A stretch of 56,840 bases of DNA from Gluconacetobacter takamatsuzukensis (lineage in GTDB: Bacteria; Pseudomonadota; Alphaproteobacteria; Acetobacterales; Acetobacteraceae). The notes beneath the pieces are model-generated. The model saw nothing but the letters and a program-made list of their open reading frames with translations. It did not search any database and was not told the DNA's origin. Location of the stretch: contig NZ_JABEQK010000016.1 of assembly GCF_014174275.1 (NCBI RefSeq), positions 1-56,840 on the forward strand. The letters are read 5' to 3'. Made by a program: the position numbers and the translations under genes. Shown piece after piece: positions 19,965 to 27,548 of the stretch. Numbering within the stretch: position 1 is the stretch's first letter; each line of letters opens with the position of its first letter.

Positions 19965-20918
19965 TCAGGACCTCGTTCGCGATGTGGTCGACACGACCCG
20001 AACGGGCACGCCGTGCTGAACCAGTGAACGCTCAGCCTGGCGCCGTTGGTGGCGCCATTTGAGAGAGGCAGCGTCCGGTATGGGGCCGGAACGAAGCCGT
20101 TCGTCGATCCGGCCGTCCTCAGCAACACTCGCGGCAGAAAGCCTCGCCTCTTTAACGTCCTTAACAGAGAAGGATCCGATCCGCAGCACTTCGATATAGT
20201 CCTCATCATCGAGCAAGCCGTCGGAGACCTGGCCCGTCGTCAGGCGCCTCTGGCTCTGACGATACGCAAAAATCTTGATGGCGGCGACTGCGGAAAGGTC
20301 ATCGCCCCATCGGCCGGACATATGCTGGGCTTCCTGCAGAAGCGTCGCTGGTGTCGTCGTCATGGCCGATTTCGGTGCACGGACGAGGTCGTAGGAGTTG
20401 CTTTCCAGAATCACCGACTGCGCCAGATTCTCTGGCGATTCCAGCACCAGGCAAATGTCACCATAGAAGCGAATACCGGTGCCGTTCAACTCTGCCGCGA
20501 CAAAGTAGATATCCTTCGCCGATTGCCCAACAAGTTCCGCCAAGGCTTGATCGACCCGTTCACGGGTCGCTGAGACGGCTTCCGGATTTTTGCCGAGCCG
20601 GACGAGGTCATAAGCGTTAAGATAGGCGTTCGAGCCGCCAAGGCAAAAGCCGGGGACATGTTCAGATGAGATGTTCACCACGCATATCGCCCCAGAAGCG
20701 TGCTCCGCAGGTGGCGAGAGCGTCATGGCGACCATATCGGCGTTTGCCTGTGGCATGCCGTTCGGCATCCCTGGAATCGCATCAAGCTCGGTGACCCGTT
20801 GGCTTCGGCGTGCGGACCAAGTGGAGTGTTCTAAAACCTTTTTTTTCTTTCTCGAGCAGAAAATGTAAGCATTTAAAGTAGCAATGGAGGCTTTTATTCC
20901 CCACCAAGTTATCGCCAT
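19965..20918 (-). CDS. Unrecognised protein, 317 aa (second gene of operon)
   Basis: The start at 20918 follows GAGGGGACGAGGC, a strong ribosome site. After a short tryptophan- and lysine-containing leader, a globular domain reads GAICVVNISSEHVPGF, SNAYLNAYDLVRLGK and TGIRFYGDICLVLE. The phrase YDLVR occurs twice (YLNAYDLVRLGK and SNSYDLVRAPKS). The C-terminal part is helical and basic. I see no P-loop, metal or protease motif. It lies 12 bp after the membrane-protein gene and 2 bp before the 422-aa gene, which strongly suggests one functional unit. Confidence 0.7.
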   Translation of the reverse strand: MAITWWGIKASIATLNAYIFCSRKKKKVLEHSTWSARRSQRVTELDAIPGMPNGMPQANADMVAMTLSPPAEHASGAICVVNISSEHVPGFCLGGSNAYLNAYDLVRLGKNPEAVSATRERVDQALAELVGQSAKDIYFVAAELNGTGIRFYGDICLVLESPENLAQSVILESNSYDLVRAPKSAMTTTPATLLQEAQHMSGRWGDDLSAVAAIKIFAYRQSQRRLTTGQVSDGLLDDEDYIEVLRIGSFSVKDVKEARLSAASVAEDGRIDERLRSGPIPDAASLKWRHQRRQAERSLVQHGVPVRVVSTTSRTRS

Positions 20919-20930
20919 GCCTCGTCCCCT

Positions 20931-21458
20931 CTACTTAAAAACCTTGACCACCGAAACATTGTCGGTTGTCGATTTGGTTTCCTTTGCCTCAGCCAATTTC
21001 ACATTTGTACGATTGACGAACACGAATGCAGCCAAGACACTGATACCGACGATCAACCCCAGCATCTGGGCGATATGCGCCACCCGACGTCCGCGCGTGA
21101 TCCATTTACGATAAGCTTTCCCACAGCGATAGTCGCGATGATAGTCGCGATAGCTGATGTAGAATTTCTCCCAGCCGTAGAGATTTAAGAGGCCGCCGAT
21201 TGTTGATATAGCGAGCGCAACCCAACTGCAGGCGAGAATCATTGGATAATCGATGCGCATCAACGCAGGTGGGAATGAAGTTGTAAACGCGAATAGCGCC
21301 GCCGAGAGCGCCAGCATCGTCTTGCTCAACTCTAGCCTGTAGTTGTTCGCAAGGGTAATATTGGTGTGAACGATTTCGGTCGAAGGACGCTGGGACGGCG
21401 TGTCTCCTTCGTCTGTTGGTTCGCGGTCGCCTTGCCTTCGTTGATCCCCGTTTGGCAT
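20931..21458 (-). CDS. Three-TM membrane protein, 175 aa (first gene of operon)
   Basis: A disordered, charged N-terminus (MPNGDQRRQGDREPTDEGD) precedes three hydrophobic segments: near MLALSAALFAFTTSF, MILACSWVALAISTIGGLL and MLGLIVGISVLAAFVFV. Between the second and third lies a tyrosine/arginine-rich loop, YISYRDYHRDYRCGKAYRKW. No family is recognised. It is first in the three-gene operon, 55 bp downstream of a perfect inverted repeat that may control it. It would anchor the system to the inner membrane. Confidence 0.72.
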   Translation of the reverse strand: MPNGDQRRQGDREPTDEGDTPSQRPSTEIVHTNITLANNYRLELSKTMLALSAALFAFTTSFPPALMRIDYPMILACSWVALAISTIGGLLNLYGWEKFYISYRDYHRDYRCGKAYRKWITRGRRVAHIAQMLGLIVGISVLAAFVFVNRTNVKLAEAKETKSTTDNVSVVKVFK

Positions 21459-21512
21459 CTATGTTTCCTTCGGCTCAATCGGACCTGATCGGTGAGATCT
21501 CCGATTCAATTA

Positions 21513-21537
21513 CGTCATACACATAATCTGTATGACG
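21513..21537. promoter_or_regulatory. Perfect 9-bp inverted repeat upstream of the three-gene operon
   Basis: The arms CGTCATACA (21513-21521) and TGTATGACG (21529-21537) are perfectly complementary and separated by CATAATC. The 25-bp element sits 55 bp upstream of the first start codon of the leftward operon at 21458. That fits a dimeric repressor operator. There is no T-run, so it is unlikely to be a terminator. Confidence 0.55.
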
Positions 21538-21663
21538 AAGCAGAGAATAGCTGCAATCGAATATTGGCGTCATCATAGACTGAACCGCACAGGGGGCCGT
21601 TGAGATCCGCTTTTGAAAACATGCATCGCGAAGCGGACAGGCCGCCTTCCCGCCCTATGCCGC

Positions 21664-22047
21664 CTATCTGAGATGCGTGGAGCGGAATGGAACATATACC
21701 CGCAACGTCGTCGCTAGCTGATCGATCGGCAGTCGCCCAAACGGTAGCCGGGCCAGAAATGACCGCAACATGCCGGCGAACAGCAGTACGGATGCCATGG
21801 TTGCCCGCGGCTCTGCGGCAGTTCGATATATTGCGCGCCCGTTATCCGAGGGTCGTGGTGTCGCCGCACGGTAGTCAGCTTCCTGGCTCCCTTGGTAAAG
21901 CAGGTCCCGGAAGAAGGTGCGGTCCATTGGACGCAGGCTAGAAGCAATCTCCGACAAACAGGGGTGTCTCCGTCCTGTCGCTTCCCAGCGTACCAGACAG
22001 GCTCGGCCGCCGTCGATGATGCGCGGCCCCTCCAAAATGCTGCGCAT
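21664..22047 (-). CDS. Doubtful ORF, possible regulator fragment, 127 aa
   Basis: The frame is open from MRSILEGPRIIDGGRACLV to the stop at 21664. The C-terminal 50 residues, including MASVLLFAGMLRSFLARLPFG, look like the helical ligand-binding end of TetR-type regulators. The DNA-binding N-terminus is missing and no ribosome site stands out. It could be a remnant left at the island boundary or a chance ORF. Apart from this and the inverted repeat at 21513, the 700-bp stretch 21459-22161 holds nothing I recognise. Confidence 0.3.
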   Translation of the reverse strand: MRSILEGPRIIDGGRACLVRWEATGRRHPCLSEIASSLRPMDRTFFRDLLYQGSQEADYRAATPRPSDNGRAIYRTAAEPRATMASVLLFAGMLRSFLARLPFGRLPIDQLATTLRVYVPFRSTHLR

Positions 22048-22161
22048 TTCGGTTCCTCCGCGCCCCGCTATGCGGCGCCAAAGGCGTCATCGACTGCCAC
22101 CTCACCGTCTGAGCGCCGGAAGCTGTCCTCGGTGAGGAGGATAGCAACCATGGAGGTTCAG

Positions 22162-22440
22162 ATGACCCAGCACATGCAACGTCCCGTTCCCGGCACCGAT
22201 GCCTACTGGCGGGATCGGTGGGAAGCCTTTGCCCAGATCCGTAAGCTGGAGGGCATGATCGCCTGGCGCGACAGGCAGCCGCATTGGTGCATCATCGGCT
22301 ATGTCGACGGTGAGCCCGACATCGATGCGAACGTCGAACCGTGGAACAGGGTGCATGACTATCAGCAGGCGCTGGCGGCCAATCCGACCATTGCCGAGAT
22401 CCTTGGCGCACAGGGACGCCTTGCGCTTCTGACCGCCTGA
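22162..22440 (+). CDS. Small hypothetical ICE protein, 92 aa
   Basis: The ATG at 22162 has GGAGG seven bases upstream; an ATG at 22150 is also in frame but lies over that site. The product contains DAYWRDRWEAFAQIRKLEGM and WCIIGYVDGEPDIDANVEP. It is small, soluble and rich in tryptophan and acidic residues. I know no function. It marks the return to ICE backbone after the accessory island. Confidence 0.65.
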   Translation: MTQHMQRPVPGTDAYWRDRWEAFAQIRKLEGMIAWRDRQPHWCIIGYVDGEPDIDANVEPWNRVHDYQQALAANPTIAEILGAQGRLALLTA

Positions 22441-22500
22441 TCGGGCGGTCACCGGGAGCGGTGCCGGTCGCATTGCTCCCGAATTCATCGCCGGAGCGAA

Positions 22501-22534
22501 GGCTTCCGCTTGCCCGGCAAGCGGGCGGAGCCTT
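22501..22534. repeat. Palindromic hairpin downstream of the 92-aa gene
   Basis: The inner arms CCGCTTGCC (22506-22514) and GGCAAGCGG (22516-22524) are perfect with a single-base centre. Outer bases GGCT and AGCC extend the stem with a small bulge. AAAA follows near 22539, not a T-run, so it is not a standard rightward terminator. It may terminate or stabilise a transcript, or bind a protein. Confidence 0.45.
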
Positions 22535-22606
22535 CCGCAAAAATGCCCTGAATGAGTGCGTTGTGAAACGCCCGAGCACCTCTGTCTGGAGGCAGACTCT
22601 TATAAA

Positions 22607-23206
22607 TTAGGACCCCACGGGAATATAGCCTGGCAGGGTTTCAATCCGTGCCATCCATGTGCGGATCGCACCATATGGTTCCAGGTCGATCCCTCCTTCC
22701 GGGGCGAGCGCAATATAAGGATAGGCCGCACAGTCGGCGATGCTGGGCCCGCGCAGGGCCAGCCAGTCGCGATCCGTGAGGTGCGTATTGATCGTCGCCA
22801 GGACGTGCGCCGAGAGCCGCACAGCCTGATCGTAATTCAGTTGATACCCGAATTTGTGCACCAGTCGCGCATCGGCCGGACCATGCTGGATCTCATTGGC
22901 GCTGACCGAAAGCCATTGCGTGATCTGGGCACGCGACAGCGGGTCCGGCGGACACCATTCCGGTTCTGCGTATCTTTCCGCCAGATAGACCAGGATCGCC
23001 TGGGAATCCCAGAGGACGACTGCGCCGTCCTGTAGTACCGGCACCTGCTGCCAGGGATTCAACGCCGTGAACGCGGATTGCCTGTGCTCGCCTCCAACCA
23101 GGTCCACCTCCAGGATCTTCAGCGGAATGTCGGCAAGCGATGCGAACAGGCGGACTTTGTAGCAGTTTCCGGATGGCCCGCAATTATACAGCACACACTG
23201 TGCCAT
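22607..23206 (-). CDS. Glutathione S-transferase family protein, 199 aa
   Basis: The thioredoxin-like N-terminal domain reads LYNCGPSGNCYKVRLFASLA, with the substrate-side block ALNPWQQVPVLQDG and the DSQAILVYLAERY glutathione-binding motif (Ser after Asp). An all-helical C-terminal domain with SIADCAAYPYIALA follows. It should conjugate or reduce electrophiles with glutathione in the cytoplasm. The ATG at 23206 follows GGGGAGCACGTC. The same frame stays open upstream and encodes a NepR-like segment, described separately. It is cargo rather than a conjugation gene. Confidence 0.88.
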   Translation of the reverse strand: MAQCVLYNCGPSGNCYKVRLFASLADIPLKILEVDLVGGEHRQSAFTALNPWQQVPVLQDGAVVLWDSQAILVYLAERYAEPEWCPPDPLSRAQITQWLSVSANEIQHGPADARLVHKFGYQLNYDQAVRLSAHVLATINTHLTDRDWLALRGPSIADCAAYPYIALAPEGGIDLEPYGAIRTWMARIETLPGYIPVGS

Positions 23207-23263
23207 GACGTGCTCCCCTGTTGCTCTGGATCGTGTTCCAGCCTCTGTCGGAGGAGAATAAGA

Positions 23264-23356
23264 CGTACCGATCAGTCGCAAAAGTGCTTCCGGAATCGGC
23301 TCTTTTGTCACGTTGCCAAACGTGCGTCGCAAAGTGTCCTTTAGCCAGGCCTGAAA
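23264..23356 (-). pseudogene. NepR-like anti-sigma fragment in frame with the GST gene
   Basis: In the GST frame, 19-50 codons upstream of its ATG, the translation reads AWLKDTLRRTF then KEPIPEALLRLI. This resembles NepR anti-sigma factors of alphaproteobacteria, which have a helix, an EPIP-type turn and a second helix. There is no good start codon (the frame opens with TTG at 23410) and no stop before the GST. It could be a decayed regulator gene or the 5' part of a fused protein. Confidence 0.4.
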
Positions 23357-23614
23357 GGCCCGCTCTCGGAATGCGGCCGCGTGGGCGGACTGTGGCGTGG
23401 ACCCGGTCAAGGACGTGGTCCGCTACAGTCCCACCGCTGACGCCGGGCCATGAGCAGCGTGCCATCATCAGGCATGAAAGCGCCCTTTCTATACGCCGTT
23501 ATAAAAGACATCTTTCCTGGTGCGCTGCCGGACATCGTCTGAGGCCGTGCAAGATGCACCGCAAAGCGCCGCCTTTACGATAGCACGCGGCGCTTTCAAT
23601 CGCTATACGATTGG

Positions 23615-23629
23615 CGACTATTACAGTCG
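23615..23629. promoter_or_regulatory. 15-bp palindrome CGACTATTACAGTCG (site b)
   Basis: This is a second copy of the CGACTA...TAGTCG-type palindrome with one mismatched pair; flanking G and C extend the arms. It contains a TATTAC hexamer. It lies between the leftward GST and the rightward 52-aa gene, so it may control either, most likely the rightward unit beginning at 23975. Confidence 0.5.
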
Positions 23630-23974
23630 CATTTTGTCCGAACGGCATTGCGGATGACACGTTCATCTGCGCCGACCATGAACGCTCTCCCAACGCGACT
23701 GGCCTGGGCAGGTTTCGCCGCCACGTGGAGAACAGGGGCCGTCTCTTCAGATTTCCCATCCTACCATGCGTGGCCTAACCGCGTCGTGGACGGGCGGTGC
23801 CCCCAATTTTGCCGAACGCAAGGTGCGCGCGTGCCGCGCGCTGCTTTCCTTGCCTCGTTCGACAAAATCGGCTCCCCCACCCACCGGCAAGCCGGTCGCC
23901 CAAGGGCGATCCGCGACCCGGTCCGTCCCCGCATGACCCGTCTGTCCTGTCTTCAAAACGAAAGGAGCAGGACA

Positions 23975-24133
23975 ATGACCACGCTGTACGACACCATCCA
24001 GCAACTGCGCGCCGAACTCACCAGCTTCCATCTTACCCGCCGGGAGCGGGCGGCGATCGAGGCCGAACTCGCGGCGGCGATTGCCCGGCAGGCGGAACGC
24101 AACCGGGCTGCCGACGAGGAGGCTCCCGCATGA
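23975..24133 (+). CDS. Small helical protein, 52 aa
   Basis: An ATG follows AAAGGAGCAGGACA and opens a 52-residue coiled-coil-like protein: MTTLYDTIQQLRAELTSF, LTRRERAAIEAELAAAIARQ, and an acidic end. The composition, strong ribosome site and GC3 pattern support real coding. The function is unknown; it could be a small DNA-binding or regulatory partner. The 340 bp before it contain only site b and GC-rich leader sequence. Confidence 0.65.
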   Translation: MTTLYDTIQQLRAELTSFHLTRRERAAIEAELAAAIARQAERNRAADEEAPA

Positions 24134-24228
24134 CGCGGGAGCTTTCTGACCTTTGGGCGCGCGGCTCCGCCTGTCGGCTTGTGCTCCGTCCGCTGCCGTA
24201 ACTTCCTGATGGAATCGCACACTCAAAG

Positions 24229-24243
24229 CGTCTATATTAGTCG
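24229..24243. promoter_or_regulatory. 15-bp palindrome CGTCTATATTAGTCG (site c)
   Basis: This is a third copy of the recurrent palindrome with two mismatched pairs, overlapping a TATATT hexamer that could serve as a -10 box. It is 59 bp upstream of the membrane-protein start at 24302, a normal promoter distance. Confidence 0.5.
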
Positions 24244-24301
24244 TGCTCTGGGGAGGTGGTGGAAAGCGCGATCATCCAATTCTGTACAACGGAGATCGCA
24301 G

Positions 24302-24781
24302 ATGGTTATCTTCGCGCCCTTCATCCTCCTGTCCGCTCTCGGTCTTTTCTGCTGGCTGATCTTCGTGGTCGCCGTTTATGCGCTGCCCTTCTATGTCGGG
24401 CTCAACGCCTTCTTCGGCGGCCTGCATACCGGCGCGGGTTATCCCGGCGCGATCCTGATCGGCATCGTCGCCGGCGCGGCGACGCAGGCTGCCGGGCAAA
24501 TGGCGTTTGCGATGGTGCCCATCGTCTGGTTCAGGATGGCACTCGGCCTGCTCTAAACGGTTCCCGCCGTCATCGCCGGCTACTGCGCCATGCTCGACGT
24601 GTCGCAGCTCTGTGTCCCGTCCTCTCTCTGGCGGTATATCTTCGCCATGATCGGCGCGGTCCTTGTCGGTGGCACGGCCTGGGTCCGTATCGGCGCGGAA
24701 CTCCCCCCTGCGACGCCGGCTCATGGCGAGGATGGCACGCTTCCCGGTCGCGCGCTGATCGATCCGACCGGCCAGGCATAG
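24302..24781 (+). pseudogene. Small integral membrane protein split by an in-frame stop
   Basis: From ATG 24302 (GGAG upstream) the frame encodes three hydrophobic segments: FAPFILLSALGLFCWLIFVV, a glycine-rich AGYPGAILIGIVAGAA, and AFAMVPIVWFRMALGLL. It then hits TAA at 24554-24556. The same frame continues without another stop to 24781, giving TVPAVIAGYCAMLDV and the membrane-like IFAMIGAVLVGGTAWVRIGA. This looks like one four-TM protein cut by a single base change. The 84-residue first half may still be made. I know no function for it. Confidence 0.6.
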
Positions 24782-25158
24782 GCCGCGCCTCCCTGTTCCG
24801 GCCGGCATGGAGGCGATCGGGGCATCAAGGCCCCGGATCATCCGGCATGATCCTGACCGGGAACGCGGCCGCCCGGCCGGGAGAGTTTCCGCCACCGCCC
24901 CAGTTCCATCCGTCTGGCCCTCAGGCAACAGCAACCGGCACATTGCCCTGGTGTACTTCGTCAAAAGACGGGATCGCGCAGCGTCCTGCCGGAATCGCGT
25001 GGAGCCTGGCCTGTCTCTCCGCGCAACCTGACGGGGGAACACGCCGGTCAGCCACATTTCTCCCAGAGATGCTGTGAGGCAACGACCACCCCGTCCTCTC
25101 CTGGCCTGATCTGCCCGAGGTCGGCTTCGCCTCGATCGCCCTTGGGCAACGCCGTCGT

Positions 25159-25215
25159 CAGGACTTTCTTCCCCTGGCGCCAGGGCGCCATTCCTCGCGA
25201 GGCAAGAAAGTCCTG
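25159..25215. repeat. Nested inverted repeat in the leader of the DUF736 gene
   Basis: Perfect arms CAGGACTTTCTT (25159-25170) and AAGAAAGTCCTG (25204-25215) enclose an inner TGGCGC/GCGCCA hairpin. The surrounding gap 24782-25334 has no credible ORF. Its design, 12-bp outer arms around a GC-rich inner hairpin, echoes the structure at 8317-8378, though the sequences differ. It ends about 120 bp upstream of the DUF736 start. Confidence 0.55.
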
Positions 25216-25334
25216 CCGCCGCCGTCCTGCGCGGTGCTCCGGCCCGCAAGCGGGTGCCCGGTCGCTCGCCCTCGGGCGGACGATCGCCATCGAGGCCGCG
25301 GTGGTCGCCGCCCGATAACAGCAGGAGAAGTCAC

Positions 25335-25661
25335 ATGGCCAACATCGGTTCCTTCAAGAAGGTCGGCAACGAGATCCAGGGCGAGATCGTCACCCTGTCC
25401 CTCCAGACGAAGAACGTCCGCTTCGTCGCCGAAGCCAACCGGAGCAACGACAACGCGCCCAGCCACCGGGTCTTCGTCGGCCGGATCGAAATCGGGGCGG
25501 CGTGGAAGAAGACCTCCAACGAGGGCCGCGACTATCTCTCGGTCAAGCTGGACGATCCGAGCTTCAACGCGCCGATCTACGCCAACCTGTTCCAGGACGA
25601 GGATGGCGAGGATTACAGCCTGATCTGGTCCCGGCCCAACGGGCGGCGCAACGGGGAGTGA
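25335..25661 (+). CDS. DUF736 protein, copy 1, 108 aa
   Basis: The product begins MANIGSFKKVGNEIQGEIVT and contains APSHRVFVGRIEIGAAWKK, YLSVKLDDPSFNAPIYANLF and SLIWSRP, the full DUF736 signature. These small proteins are ubiquitous on alphaproteobacterial ICEs and plasmids; their role is unknown. GGAGAAG precedes the ATG. A strong terminator follows, so it forms a one-gene unit with a long structured leader. A second, divergent copy lies at 35726. Confidence 0.92.
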   Translation: MANIGSFKKVGNEIQGEIVTLSLQTKNVRFVAEANRSNDNAPSHRVFVGRIEIGAAWKKTSNEGRDYLSVKLDDPSFNAPIYANLFQDEDGEDYSLIWSRPNGRRNGE

Positions 25662-25671
25662 GCCGCCTCGG

Positions 25672-25699
25672 CCCCGCCCGGCTCTCCGGGCGGGGTTTT
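25672..25699 (+). terminator. Rho-independent terminator after DUF736 copy 1
   Basis: A perfect 10-bp stem, CCCCGCCCGG and CCGGGCGGGG around a CTCT loop, is followed by four T. It begins 11 bp after the DUF736 stop. Confidence 0.8.
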
Positions 25700-25802
25700 C
25701 TCTCCCCCAGGAGACGTCGGTGGGCTCCAGCAAGGGACGGCACCGATCTCGGCGAGGACCAGCCGACCGATTCGGAACGCGGCGTGCCTTGAAAAAATAG
25801 GC

Positions 25803-25833
25803 TTGAACCACCGGTGTGCGACTAATATAGTCG
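25803..25833 (+). promoter_or_regulatory. Promoter with operator palindrome for the XRE gene (site d)
   Basis: TTGAAC (25803-25808) and TATAGT (25826-25831) are spaced by 17 bp, a good sigma-70-type promoter. The -10 lies inside CGACTAATATAGTCG (25819-25833), a 15-bp palindrome with perfect 6-bp arms. The XRE regulator starts 43 bp downstream, so autoregulation is likely. This is the best of the four sites. Confidence 0.65.
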
Positions 25834-25875
25834 TATTTCTGGTGTGCGCCCATCTCTTGTCGGATGTGATCGTGG

Positions 25876-26160
25876 ATGATCACTGGCCGACAGGTACGGG
25901 CGGCGCGGGCACTCCTGAACTGGACGCAGGAACGGCTCGCCGAAGAAGCCCTTGTAGCATTGACCGCGCTGAAGCGTCTCGAATCCGAGCGCGGGCTCGG
26001 TGTCCATGAGGGCACGATCGACCAGGTCCGTCGCGCACTGGAGGCGGCGGGCATCCTGTTCATCGAGTCCGGACAAGGGCGCGGCGTCATGTTTCTTAAC
26101 GAGACTTCCGGCACCGAAACGCGGCAGGGTAGGGGGCGTCGCGTTCGTTCCTCGACCTGA
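25876..26160 (+). CDS. XRE-type helix-turn-helix regulator, 94 aa (QseC-like position)
   Basis: The helix-turn-helix occupies residues about 3-45: GRQVRAARALLNWTQERLAE, then TALKRLESERG. A short EGTIDQVRRALEAAGILF segment follows, typical of small Cro/XRE regulators on mobile elements. It is followed 11 bp later by a DUF2285 gene, as the qseC/qseM regulators of mesorhizobial ICEs are paired, although those are divergent. The palindrome over its own promoter and three more copies elsewhere suggest it represses an ICE regulon. The QseC comparison is inference. Confidence 0.85.
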   Translation: MITGRQVRAARALLNWTQERLAEEALVALTALKRLESERGLGVHEGTIDQVRRALEAAGILFIESGQGRGVMFLNETSGTETRQGRGRRVRSST

Positions 26161-26171
26161 TCGGCTCCCCC

Positions 26172-26450
26172 ATGCAGAAGCCCCCGCTCGACCCGCCCGT
26201 CGCCGACAGCGCTCCGGAAGCGTCCTGTCTTACCGGCTATGACGAGCAGCATCTGATCACCTATCTCCGCCTGCTGGACGCCGAGGCTGACGGTGCCGAC
26301 TGGCGCGAGGTCGCCCGGATCGTACTCCATCGCGACCCGGCGGCCGATCCCGAGGGCGTCCATCGCTGCTGGCACAGCCATCTGGCGCGGGCGCACTGGA
26401 TGACCGAGCATGGCTACCAGCATCTGCTACGCGGCGGCGCGCCTCACTGA
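26172..26450 (+). CDS. DUF2285-type small protein, QseM-like, 92 aa
   Basis: The sequence YDEQHLITYLRLLDAEADGA, DWREVARIVLH, CWHSHLARAHWM and GYQHLLRGG fits a stand-alone DUF2285 domain. In the symbiosis ICE of Mesorhizobium, the single-domain DUF2285 protein QseM is an antiactivator that binds TraR and the excision activator FseA. This gene lies between an XRE regulator and an FseA-like two-frame gene, so the same role is likely. It is 11 bp after the XRE stop and therefore probably cotranscribed. Confidence 0.78.
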   Translation: MQKPPLDPPVADSAPEASCLTGYDEQHLITYLRLLDAEADGADWREVARIVLHRDPAADPEGVHRCWHSHLARAHWMTEHGYQHLLRGGAPH

Positions 26451-26582
26451 CACCCGGGATCGTTGCGCAATGCGCAAGACCTGTTGCAGGACCGGGGCGT
26501 AGCGGGCAGCGGGACGGTCTGGCATACTCTCGCGAGCAAGTGCTTGCCCTGTTCCCACCCGTTACGCATTGGAGACGACGCC

Positions 26583-27348
26583 ATGAGCCGCGCCACCTGG
26601 CGGTCGGCGGGCGCGTATGAGGGCCTGCGGTCGCTCGACGCCCCTGCCTTTGCCTTGCAGTTTGTCAGCCGTAACCACGACTTCATGCGCGAGCGGGCGA
26701 CGCTTCAGCGCGCTCTGCGCCGAGGCGTCCTGATGCAGCCGGATGCCGAAGCGTTCGCCCGACGCTGGGGGTTGCGATTTCGAAAGTGTGCGCACTGCGC
26801 TGAACCCGCGCTCTGCCTTATGGACCGCTGCGGTGCTGCCGGGGGTAATCGCTCTGATGGATCTCCCGGCCGGTCTGGCTGATCCGGATCACCCGCCGCT
26901 TTCCACCATGTTCATCGGCTTGCCGGCGGGGCGAGTTGGTGAACTCCTGATCCAGCGTCGAGGTGTCGTACTTCGCCTGCATCTTGCCGCGCCTGGGATC
27001 GAAGCGGTCTCCGTCGTCCTGCCGCTCGACGCCCTGTTCGAGGTGCGTGTCCAGGTCGCGTTGCGGCTCTGGCGTGTACTGACTGACCGGCGAGCCGGCC
27101 CCGACCCGGTCAAACTTTCGCCGGAGCGGGTCAGTCGACTGATCCTGGCGCTCCGTGCGCTCGATGGGCTGGACGCCGGGGCGACGCAACGCGAGATAGC
27201 TGGCGTACTGTTCGGCCAGAAGGTTTCCGCAAGGGACTGGCTCTCCCACGATCTGCATTTCCGCATGAAACGGCTGGTGTCGTTCGCGCGAGGGCTGACC
27301 GAAGGAGGTTACCGGCGCCTGCTGCTGCATCCGTTCCGCGGGTGGTAG
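26583..27348 (+). CDS. FseA-like excision activator (DUF6499 + DUF2285) across a +1 frameshift
   Basis: Frame 1 (26583-26882, 99 aa alone) encodes a DUF6499-type domain: MSRATWRSAGAYEGLRSL and FALQFVSRNHDF. Frame 2 (to 27348) encodes the DUF2285 half: ALNPRSALWTAAVLPGVIAL, LRALDGLDAGATQREIAGVL and FARGLTEGGYRRLL. The frames join at TTTCGA (26778-26783): a +1 slip of the Phe codon TTT onto TTC gives RRWGLRF then ESVRTALNP, a 254-aa fusion. In ICEMlSym R7A the homologous pair is fused by programmed +1 frameshifting to make FseA, which activates the excisionase gene rdfS. ATG 26583 follows GGAGACGACGCC. A plain indel is the alternative. Confidence 0.75.
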
Positions 27349-27548
27349 CAGATGGCGATTGTCTTGTATGTCGGCGAGAGCGGACAGTCCGGCGCCCGTG
27401 ACGCGCCTGACGGATGACATCACCAAACAATGTCGGTGTTACAGAGCCGTTTGGCCTGGAGTTCATCCAGTCCCTTGCGGGCGCATTCTTCGCGCTCCAT
27501 ATTTCCGCCGTCGTCCGACACTGCTTATCAGACACGGAGGATTCCAAA

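Noticed and set aside
24272-25249. 325-aa leftward ORF across the DUF736 leader
   Set aside because: Arginine/glycine-rich, no domain, covers palindromes and the membrane gene; likely chance.
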